The position numbers and the translations under genes are program-made. The notes below the pieces were generated by a model. That model made no database searches and was not told the DNA's origin. It worked only from the letters and a program-made list of their open reading frames with translations. Below are positions 8,443-15,195 of a DNA stretch of 15,195 nt, piece by piece (the first letter of the stretch is position 1; each line of letters begins with the position of its first letter). This DNA is from an uncultured Eubacteriales bacterium (lineage in GTDB: Bacteria > Bacillota > Clostridia > Oscillospirales > Acutalibacteraceae). The stretch spans positions 1-15,195 of the forward strand of contig CAKUZC010000013.1 in NCBI GenBank assembly GCA_934718145.1, given 5' to 3'.

Positions 8443-9969
8443 ATGGGACTTTTAAGACATTTTAAAGAGGTATATTTGAACCCAAAAAGTTCTGGTGCAA
8501 ATACTGAAAAAAGCAGATTTTTCTCAAAATCTCTTACAGAAAATTTGGAATACTTTAAAAGAGAATTTAATGACACTATAGACCTTTCTATAAAGTATAT
8601 AGATATATCTGGTGTTAATAGCGCGATTATAACTATATCAGGTATGATAAGTAAAGATACTTTCACTCAAAGTGTTATGAATCCTATAATAAATTCAAAG
8701 ATAGTAGGAAATACATCTAAAGAAAAATATGAGTATATACGAGACAACGTAGTAATAGCATGTGATCAGGTTCAAATTTCGACTTTCGAAGAAGCTTTTA
8801 ATGCAATAATGTCCGGATTTGCACTGTTTGCTATGGACGGTTGTGATTGCATGATTTCTTTGGGGGTTCAGGGATTTCCTTTCAGATCTGTTTCTGAACC
8901 ATCATCTGAAATAATGCAACGAGGGTCTAGGGAAGGTTTTGTCGAGCCTTTAATGATAAATACAACTCTTATAAGAAGAAGATTAAAAAGCCCAAATCTT
9001 AAATTTGAAACTATGCAGATCGGTTCGGTAAGTAAAACATCGATTTGTCTATGTTATTTGGTAGATAAAGTGTCAAGCAGTATTCTGGAAAAAACAAAAT
9101 CTAGATTAAAAAATATTGATATAGAAATGGTCATGGATTCGGGATATATTCTTCCTTATTTGGATGATCAAGGAGATTTTTCTCTTTTCAGTGGAGTGGG
9201 AATGACCGAAAGACCGGATACCGTTTGCGGGAAAATTTCAGAGGGAAGAATAGCTGTTCTAGTAGACGGAACTCCAAATGCTCTTATAGTTCCGTATTTG
9301 TTTGTGGAATATTTTCAACATTTGGATGACTATTCAATGCACCCATATTTTTCAACTTTTACGAGGTGGCTTAAATATTTTGCATTTTTTCTTTCTACTC
9401 TTCTACCCGGGTTATATGTGGGAATAAGTACATTTAACCCCGAAATATTGCCGGGACCTATTTTTAATAAAATTGCTCTTGCGGTTGGAACAACTCCGTT
9501 TTCTTTGATGTTTGAAACTGTTTTAATTCATCTGATTTATGAAATAATGAGAGAAGCCGGACTTAGAATTCCACGTCCACTAGGACATGCTGTAAGTATA
9601 GTCGGTGCACTCGTAATAGGTGAAACGGCAGTTAGTTCCGGTCTTATAGGAGCACCTACTTTAATGGTCGTTGCTCTTACAGCAATTTCTTCTTACGTTA
9701 TACCAAATTTGTACGAACCTATATCAATATTAAAGTTTATATTTATAATTACCGGAGGATTGCTGGGAATATGGGGAATTATGATAGTGTTTACCGCTGT
9801 CCTTATAAACATATGTTCTAAAAACACTTATGGTGTACCATTTACATCACCCATTTCTCCCTTTAATATTTTTGCAATGAGAGATGTTTTAGTGCGTAGT
9901 GGATGGAGCTTCCTTTCTAAAAAAAGTATAAAAATTCAAGATTTACCCGGTTCGGAGATTAAAAAATAA
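8443..9969 (+). CDS. gerAA: Spore germination receptor subunit A (GerA family)
   Basis: Subunit A of a nutrient germinant receptor in the inner membrane of the spore, 508 residues, full length. The first ~300 residues form the soluble N-terminal region and contain the conserved stretch EPSSEIMQRGSREGFVEPLM followed by NTTLIRRRLKSP (family consensus RGPREGF; here Ser replaces Pro). The membrane part starts near residue 309 with WLKYFAFFLSTLLPGLYVGI, continues through PRPLGHAVSIVGALVIGETA (about 380) and VVALTAISSYVIPNLYEPIS, and ends with a helix at about 430-460 and the conserved SPFNIFAMRDVLVRSGW. The start is ATG at 8443 with GGAAGTG 5 nt upstream. gerAB follows after 21 nt. Expression would be expected in the forespore, but no confident promoter was found. 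Confidence 0.95.
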   Translation: MGLLRHFKEVYLNPKSSGANTEKSRFFSKSLTENLEYFKREFNDTIDLSIKYIDISGVNSAIITISGMISKDTFTQSVMNPIINSKIVGNTSKEKYEYIRDNVVIACDQVQISTFEEAFNAIMSGFALFAMDGCDCMISLGVQGFPFRSVSEPSSEIMQRGSREGFVEPLMINTTLIRRRLKSPNLKFETMQIGSVSKTSICLCYLVDKVSSSILEKTKSRLKNIDIEMVMDSGYILPYLDDQGDFSLFSGVGMTERPDTVCGKISEGRIAVLVDGTPNALIVPYLFVEYFQHLDDYSMHPYFSTFTRWLKYFAFFLSTLLPGLYVGISTFNPEILPGPIFNKIALAVGTTPFSLMFETVLIHLIYEIMREAGLRIPRPLGHAVSIVGALVIGETAVSSGLIGAPTLMVVALTAISSYVIPNLYEPISILKFIFIITGGLLGIWGIMIVFTAVLINICSKNTYGVPFTSPISPFNIFAMRDVLVRSGWSFLSKKSIKIQDLPGSEIKK

Positions 9970-9990
9970 GGAGTACAGAAGGTAAAAGTT

Positions 9991-11082
9991 ATGGAAAAAA
10001 GACCATCAATTTCCGTTGGACAAATTTTTTGTATGCTTTTTATAAGTCGTATGGTAGTAAGTATGACTTATGGCACATTGCTTATAGGTGATTCTGAAAT
10101 ATGGGATCATATTGTTTCCGCTCCTGTTTCATTTTTAATTACTTTTCTTCTACTAATACCTATTTATAAGTTGTTTTGTATGGATAAAAAGATGAATTTA
10201 ATGGACAACGCTAGAGAGTTAATGGGAAGATGGGGATGGATTTTAATAGGATTTTATATTATTTACTATTTGATAATAAGTTTTCATACGTTGGCCATAT
10301 TCAATAACTTTATTATAAATACTGTCAATCCTCCGATTTCACTTTCTTTGTTATCTATAATACTTTTATTTTCTGCGTGTTATGGAGCATATAAGGGAGT
10401 GGAAGCATTGGTCAGAACTGCGGGATTTATATTTATGGCAACTTTGCTTTCGATAGTATTTTTGAGTGCTTCTTTATTTTCGGGTGTAGAAGTTATAAAT
10501 TTTACTCCTATTTTGTACAATGGATCAGAATCTTTTTTAGAAGGTCTAGAATATATGCTTTCTCAAAGTGCGTGTATTCCGGCACTTGCAGTACTGTTCC
10601 CGCTTGCTCAAGGTAATTACAAACGAGGTATAGTTTGGTGGAATACAGGAGTTCATGCTGTTTTCGTCGTAATTATAATCTTGATTACCGGTACTATGGG
10701 TGATTTTGCGTCTACACAATTGTTCCCGGTTTATACTGCGGCTGGAATAGGAAAATTTGGTTCTTTTAGACATCTTGATGTTGTTTATCTTGGAATATGG
10801 ATGTCTGGGATATTTCTAAAGCTTTCACTATTTTTACTTCTTGCAGGAGAGGGTATTAAAAATATGGCAGGAGAGAAATACAGAAAAATTTCAATAATCG
10901 TTTTCAGTATATTAATGGCTATCTTTCCGATGTTTTACGAAAATTTTTCAATTCTGCGAGAACCTTTTGTTACAGGATTTTTATTAATATATTTACTCGT
11001 TTTGACAGTTATTGTACCGATTATACTTATAATTTTGAAAAAAATACCTTCTAAAAAGGAGAAAATTAGAATTGAAAATTAA
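9991..11082 (+). CDS. gerAB: Spore germination receptor subunit B (GerAB, APC-superfamily permease)
   Basis: Polytopic membrane subunit B of the germinant receptor, 363 residues with about ten hydrophobic segments, the normal size. In known receptors this subunit belongs to the amino acid/polyamine/organocation superfamily and binds the germinant (for example GerAB with L-alanine in B. subtilis); the ligand here cannot be predicted. The N-terminus reads ISVGQIFCMLFISRMVVSMT, with the usual polar-Q-hydrophobic opening of helix 1, and helix pairs recur at about 45-60, 80-100, 110-125 and 145-165. The C-terminus is basic (KKIPSKKEKIRIEN), as expected for a cytoplasmic tail. The start is ATG at 9991 behind GAAGGT. 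The stop overlaps the start of gerAC by 11 nt, so B and C are translationally coupled. Confidence 0.92.
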   Translation: MEKRPSISVGQIFCMLFISRMVVSMTYGTLLIGDSEIWDHIVSAPVSFLITFLLLIPIYKLFCMDKKMNLMDNARELMGRWGWILIGFYIIYYLIISFHTLAIFNNFIINTVNPPISLSLLSIILLFSACYGAYKGVEALVRTAGFIFMATLLSIVFLSASLFSGVEVINFTPILYNGSESFLEGLEYMLSQSACIPALAVLFPLAQGNYKRGIVWWNTGVHAVFVVIIILITGTMGDFASTQLFPVYTAAGIGKFGSFRHLDVVYLGIWMSGIFLKLSLFLLLAGEGIKNMAGEKYRKISIIVFSILMAIFPMFYENFSILREPFVTGFLLIYLLVLTVIVPIILIILKKIPSKKEKIRIEN

Positions 11083-12172
11083 AAAACTATTATTGATTTT
11101 TCTTACATTGACACTCCTAACACTAACGGCATGTAGCGAACAACAGCAGATACATCAAAAATTGATCGTTCAGGGAATAGCTATAGACTATTCAGACAAA
11201 AATTATGTAGTAACTGTTCAAGCGCTTGATTTTCAAAATCCTGCAGGAGAAGAAGAGCCTAATATAAAAACAATTAAAATCGAAGGAAGCTCATTGGTTC
11301 AAGCTTTGGAAAATATATCCAAACAAACCGACCTTCAGCCCGTATATTCTCAAAATTTAGTGGTCATAATAGGAGAAAAAGTTGCTGAAATGGGTATAGA
11401 TAATTTTATGGATTTTTTTGTTAGACATTATGAAACCAGACCCAAAGTTAAAATTGGTATCACAAAAGGTAACGCTTCTGAAATTTTTAAATGTAAAGCC
11501 GGAGGCAAACCTATAAAATCTAAAAATATTCATGATTTAATTCCGGAAAATTTAAACTCCGACATACTTCATTTCGTTTCAAATTTAAAGAGTAATATAT
11601 CGGATTCATACGCTGCATGGCTTGATGTTATGTCTCAATCGGAAGGGACAGATGTTTACCTTAAAGGAATAGTTGTATTCGAAAAAGATGTACTCAAAGA
11701 ATATTTAGATGGAGATAAAGCCATGGGATTTATGCTTTTAAAAGGTGTTCCTGACTTTGGAGCATGTAGTGTACCGATAAATTCTTCTCAGGAAGTTACA
11801 TGTTCTATTAATGAAATTTCTCCTAAGATAATAGCATCATTTGACGAAAATGGTCCAAAATTTGATGTTGATATGGAAGGAAGTATATCTGTTTTTGCGC
11901 TGGATAAAAAATTTGATGCTTATTTTGATGAAAGCATAAAATCTTTAATTCAGAAAAATTTTTCAGAAAAATTAACTAAACTATGCAGTGACGTAATAGA
12001 TAAATGTATATCCATGCATATTGATGTTTTCGATTGGGGAAGAGTTTTAAAAAATTCTTGCCCGAAAGAATTTAAAAATGTGGAACCTCAGTGGAAAGAA
12101 CAGATAGGAAAATCAATTTATAATATAATCTCTGATATAAACGTAACTATCACCGGAAAAGAAATTTTATAA
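11072..12172 (+). CDS. gerAC: Spore germination receptor subunit C (GerAC lipoprotein)
   Basis: Lipoprotein subunit C of the germinant receptor, 366 residues, on the outer face of the spore inner membrane. The signal peptide MKIKKLLLIFLTLTLLTLTA ends at a canonical lipobox, L-T-A-C, with lipidated Cys21. The mature protein opens with the family pattern LIVQGIAIDYSDKNYVVTVQ and goes on to VYSQNLVVIIGEKVAEMGI and the FFVRHYETRPKVKIGITKG segment, characteristic of the Ger(x)C family; the C-terminal third ends with FDWGRVL...WKEQIGKSIYN. The start is TTG at 11072, 10 nt after AAGGAG (11056-11061), inside the end of gerAB. The operon ends here; only 10 nt separate it from the converging lysC, with no recognisable terminator. 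Confidence 0.94.
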   Translation: MKIKKLLLIFLTLTLLTLTACSEQQQIHQKLIVQGIAIDYSDKNYVVTVQALDFQNPAGEEEPNIKTIKIEGSSLVQALENISKQTDLQPVYSQNLVVIIGEKVAEMGIDNFMDFFVRHYETRPKVKIGITKGNASEIFKCKAGGKPIKSKNIHDLIPENLNSDILHFVSNLKSNISDSYAAWLDVMSQSEGTDVYLKGIVVFEKDVLKEYLDGDKAMGFMLLKGVPDFGACSVPINSSQEVTCSINEISPKIIASFDENGPKFDVDMEGSISVFALDKKFDAYFDESIKSLIQKNFSEKLTKLCSDVIDKCISMHIDVFDWGRVLKNSCPKEFKNVEPQWKEQIGKSIYNIISDINVTITGKEIL

Positions 12173-12182
12173 CTTTAATTTT

Positions 12183-13400
12183 TTAAATTAGTTTATCTTC
12201 TTCAAAAAGTTTGCTGTGAATTGTGTTTAATGCATTATGCGCATTTACAGATTCTATGATAATTGAAACACGATGGTTGTTGCATGCAACCATTTCTATA
12301 TTTATTTCTGCTTCGTGTAGTGTTTCAAATACTATTGAGGCGATGTTTATATTAATATTTTCTTCAATATTTATGACAGAAATTTTAGATTTACTCTTTT
12401 CGTAATAAATTTGTTTTTTATCTGATAAAAATATTTTTAAAATTTCCAAAGTTTTATCTAGTTGATGCTCAAATACTGTAAATACCCAATTTCCTTTTTC
12501 GGAAGTACCTATTGGAGTTAAAAGTTCATCAATGTTGATATCAAAATTTTTTAATTCAGATATTATATCTTTTTTACCATTTTCAAAATCTTCGACATCG
12601 TTTACAATAATTTTCACTATATTGTTTAAAGACGCAATTCCAATTATGTCACGTTTGAACTTGCTATCTAAATTTTTTACTGTAGTTCCCGAATTGTTAT
12701 TTGACATACTTGAGAGAACTTCTACTTCTACGTTATATTTTTTTGCTGTTGAAATGGAACGGTCATTTAAAACTTGAGCTCCATAGGTAGAAAGAGCAAA
12801 CATTTCCTCGTAAGATACAGTTTTTAATTTTTTTGCACTAGGTACAATGCGTGGATCGGCAGTATATACTCCATCGACATCTGTATAAATTTTGCACATA
12901 TCTGCATTTAAGGCAGCTGCAACCGCTACCGCGCTTGTATCTGATCCTCCGCGTCCAAGCGTTGTTATATCATTATTTTCGTCAATTCCTTGAAATCCGG
13001 CTATTATTACAATATTTTTCTTTTTTAATTCTTTTTTAATTCTATCCGTTGATATATGATTTATTTCCGCATTTCCGTGACAACAGGTTGTTTCAAACCC
13101 TGCTTGCCATCCTGACAGTGATATTGCAGGAAATCCCATCTTTAATATTGCCATTGCTAAAAGTGAAGCAGACATTTGTTCTCCGGAGGACAAAAAGGCG
13201 TCCATTTCTCTAAGTGGTGGGGTAGGGTTAATTTCAAAAGCACTTTTTAAAAGATTATCTGTTGTGTCTCCTTGAGCAGAAACTACTACAACTACGTTAT
13301 TGTTTTTAGAGTACATATCAGTTATTTTTTTAGCAACATTAAACATATGGTGGGCGTCTGACACAGAACTTCCACCAAATTTTTGAACTATAAGGCTCAT
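12183..13400 (-). CDS. lysC: Aspartate kinase
   Basis: Cytoplasmic enzyme that phosphorylates L-aspartate with ATP, the first step toward lysine, threonine, methionine and, in spore formers, dipicolinate. Length 405 residues. The kinase domain is complete: KFGGSSV (7-13), SSGEQMSASLL (71-81), GWQAGFET, AGFQGID, TTLGRGGSDTSAVA (146-159) and YTDVDGVYTADPRIV (172-186). The C-terminal third holds two ACT-like regulatory domains (about 252-325 and 338-400) that are weakly conserved: the GVPDKPG and MIVQN motifs expected in the first are not evident, and the second has INIEMVACNNHRVSII where most relatives have INI.MISTSEIKIS. Feedback control may therefore differ. ATG at 13400 has AGGAGG 12 nt upstream. 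A promoter overlaps the end of the upstream PBP gene. The leader of about 65 nt is too short for a lysine riboswitch. Confidence 0.95.
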   Translation of the reverse strand: MSLIVQKFGGSSVSDAHHMFNVAKKITDMYSKNNNVVVVVSAQGDTTDNLLKSAFEINPTPPLREMDAFLSSGEQMSASLLAMAILKMGFPAISLSGWQAGFETTCCHGNAEINHISTDRIKKELKKKNIVIIAGFQGIDENNDITTLGRGGSDTSAVAVAAALNADMCKIYTDVDGVYTADPRIVPSAKKLKTVSYEEMFALSTYGAQVLNDRSISTAKKYNVEVEVLSSMSNNNSGTTVKNLDSKFKRDIIGIASLNNIVKIIVNDVEDFENGKKDIISELKNFDINIDELLTPIGTSEKGNWVFTVFEHQLDKTLEILKIFLSDKKQIYYEKSKSKISVINIEENININIASIVFETLHEAEINIEMVACNNHRVSIIIESVNAHNALNTIHSKLFEEDKLI

Positions 13401-13472
13401 AAATCTAATCAGCCTCCTAAACTGAGTTTATAAAGATTAATATACTTGTAATTTATGCAAAATAGATGTCAT

Positions 13473-13501
13473 ATGCTAAAATCATTCTCATACTTTGTCA
13501 A
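13473..13501 (-). promoter_or_regulatory. Sigma-A-type promoter for lysC
   Basis: On the minus strand a perfect -35 box TTGACA (13501-13496) and TAGCAT (13478-13473, four of six matches to TATAAT) are separated by 17 nt. The -35 box overlaps the TGA stop of the PBP gene. The start point would be near 13466, leaving a leader of about 65 nt. No terminator hairpin is seen between the PBP gene and lysC, so read-through from upstream is also possible. Confidence 0.6.
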
Positions 13502-15195
13502 TCCTGAGAATCATACGTGGTTTGAGAATTTGAATCTTCTGAATTGTTCTGAGAATTTCTTTGATTAGTTTCTCCGGAAAAATTTTGAGATTCATTGTTC
13601 GATTCACCGGTATCGTTATCCAAAGAAGGCTGTTTTTTCTCTTGTATAGGTCTGTAATAATGACCATTGCAAGTTCCGGGCATGTTATTGCTTACATAAT
13701 ATCCAGTTGCGCCGCTGCACCCTGAGTTTGCTAGGCTTCCTGATGATCTACAATACGTTGCACTTACAACATCTTTATCGTATGTGTAATCTATATTTGG
13801 TTTGTTTTCAAGATACTTAGTCATTATATTTTTCCAAATTTTTATTGCAGAAGCAGTTTCGCGAATTCTCTTTGGATTGTCATAGCCTGTCCATATTCCT
13901 GCTACAGCATATGGGCTCATTCCTATAAACCAACTATCATAATCATCTGTTGTAGTACCTGTTTTTCCGATGATATTCCATCCGGGAATATTTGCAGAAC
14001 GCCCTGTTCCTTCCGGACCAATGACGACATTTCTTAAGAGTCTATTCATTATTGTTGCTGTTGAGGAAGCAATAGCTTGAGTAGGTATATTTTCACGATT
14101 ATCAAGTATTACTTTGTCATTTCTGTCTGTTACGTAAAAATATGTGTAAGGTCTGTTATATTTTCCGCCGTTTCCGTATATTTGAAATGCAGCTGTAATT
14201 TCTCTCGGTGTAACTCCGTAATGTGTTCCTCCTGTTGCGAGAGCGGAAAGCGATTTGGAATCATTGCCATCCAAACTGTTCATTTCGAGTTTCTTGGTTA
14301 AAAATTCATAGCTTTTAAAAGGAGTCAAAAGTTTAACCATTTGAGCTGCGGGAGCATTTGCCGATTTCTCGATTGCCCATTGAAGAGTAACTTTTCCTTT
14401 ATAACTTTTGTACCAATTTTCGGGCCAATTTTTGATAGTGTTATTTCCTTCGCTGTCTATTTTTAACGGCTCATCGGGGATTAGGGAAGAGTAATTATAT
14501 ATTCCCAAATCTATGACGGGAGTATATGCAGCAAGAGGTTTTATTGTAGAACCAGGTTGTCTTTTTGCGACATTAGCTCTGTCATAGAGTAAATTTCCGG
14601 TTTTTTCTTTTCTTGAACCCAAAGTTGCCAGTATTCTTCCGTCAAAATCCATCATAGTGTATCCTAATTCCAAATTTTTGTCTTTTGGCATTATTTGAGG
14701 ATCTTTAATTGTATTTTCGGCAATTTCCTGAGCTTTTGAATCCATAGCACAGTAAATTTTGAGTCCTTGAGTATAGATCATATCTTCTGCGGTAGATTTT
14801 CCTATACGATATTTATCACATAAATCGTTTACAACATCTCTTATCAATGTTTCGATATACCAATTTCTCACAGAAGAAGATTTTTGGTTTTTTTCATAAT
14901 CAGAACCTTCACTGAATGTCATATTTGCCGATTCTTCCATAGCGGTTTCACATTCTTGCTCTGAAATTTTACCCTGCTCAATCATTTCTTTTAATACTGT
15001 TTCACGTCTTGTTTTGTTGTTTTCGGGATGATATATAGGATTATATGCTGTTGGATTTTGAGTAATCGCAGCTATAGCTGCACACTGGGCGAGGGAACAG
15101 TCTTGTATATTTTTGTTAAAATAGAGATTCGCGGCTGCCTGAACTCCTCTGCTTCCTCCTCCAAAATTTACTACATTCAAATATGACTCAAGTAT
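13498..15195 (-). CDS. Class A penicillin-binding protein (bifunctional peptidoglycan synthase), 5' partial
   Basis: Membrane-anchored cell-wall synthase of the PBP1a type. The frame is open to the window edge (I-L-E-S-Y-L-N-V-V-N-F-G-G-G), so the N-terminal anchor and most of the glycosyltransferase domain lie outside; a TTG at 15180 is internal. What remains is the end of the glycosyltransferase domain (GVQAAANLYF, LAQCAAIAAITQNPTAYNP) and the complete transpeptidase domain: the acylation serine in STIK (14550-14539), SAN (14364-14356) and KTG (13965-13957). After the transpeptidase comes a short segment with three cysteines (YCRSSGSLANSGC, GTCNGHYY) and a 45-residue tail rich in Gln, Asn, Ser, Glu and Asp, likely disordered and extracellular. 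The visible part is 565 residues. lysC follows 97 nt downstream. Housekeeping elongation or sporulation-specific synthesis cannot be told apart here. Confidence 0.95.
   Translation of the reverse strand: MLESYLNVVNFGGGSRGVQAAANLYFNKNIQDCSLAQCAAIAAITQNPTAYNPIYHPENNKTRRETVLKEMIEQGKISEQECETAMEESANMTFSEGSDYEKNQKSSSVRNWYIETLIRDVVNDLCDKYRIGKSTAEDMIYTQGLKIYCAMDSKAQEIAENTIKDPQIMPKDKNLELGYTMMDFDGRILATLGSRKEKTGNLLYDRANVAKRQPGSTIKPLAAYTPVIDLGIYNYSSLIPDEPLKIDSEGNNTIKNWPENWYKSYKGKVTLQWAIEKSANAPAAQMVKLLTPFKSYEFLTKKLEMNSLDGNDSKSLSALATGGTHYGVTPREITAAFQIYGNGGKYNRPYTYFYVTDRNDKVILDNRENIPTQAIASSTATIMNRLLRNVVIGPEGTGRSANIPGWNIIGKTGTTTDDYDSWFIGMSPYAVAGIWTGYDNPKRIRETASAIKIWKNIMTKYLENKPNIDYTYDKDVVSATYCRSSGSLANSGCSGATGYYVSNNMPGTCNGHYYRPIQEKKQPSLDNDTGESNNESQNFSGETNQRNSQNNSEDSNSQTTYDSQD

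Noticed and set aside
13402..13466. Lysine riboswitch or L-box in the lysC leader
   Set aside because: The leader is about 65 nt, far below the roughly 170 nt of a lysine aptamer, and no terminator hairpin is present; only a weak TCAG/CTGA pairing flanks the ribosome binding site.

Overview
The window is AT-rich bacterial chromosome with strong AGGAGG-type ribosome binding sites, several GTG/TTG starts, an NAD-dependent DNA ligase and a complete GerA-type spore germinant receptor operon. Together these point to a spore-forming member of the Clostridia (Firmicutes/Bacillota). A placement near Oscillospiraceae-like lineages is only an impression from protein style. Nothing looks like a prophage, insertion sequence, CRISPR array or tRNA/rRNA gene; this is ordinary core chromosome with one poorly characterised small gene.

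Layout. (1) Positions 1-5758, plus strand: the end of a nucleoside ABC importer (two permeases, the first cut by the window edge), then deoC, pdp and ligA, packed with overlaps or gaps of at most 34 nt and closed by a strong intrinsic terminator. The first four genes form a pathway: import nucleosides, phosphorolyse pyrimidine nucleosides, split deoxyribose-5-phosphate. ligA is an unexpected passenger. (2) Positions 5764-7685, minus strand: a promoter, a secreted lipoprotein cyclophilin, rsmD (16S rRNA methyltransferase) and a small coiled-coil protein, apparently one operon. (3) Positions 7837-8217, plus strand: a lone gene for a 126-residue protein with eight cysteines and an internal duplication, followed by a hairpin. 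(4) Positions 8443-12172, plus strand: gerAA-gerAB-gerAC, the three subunits of a germinant receptor, preceded by a non-coding stretch with a palindrome. (5) Positions 12183-15195, minus strand: a class A penicillin-binding protein (5' end outside the window), then lysC (aspartokinase) with its own promoter overlapping the PBP stop codon.

I did not find a convincing new multi-gene system. The items most worth a second look are the duplicated cysteine-rich small protein, the ambiguous (possibly AUA) start of rsmD, ligA riding on a nucleoside-salvage operon, the Glu-to-Cys change in the pyrimidine phosphorylase signature, and the degenerate ACT domains of the aspartokinase.
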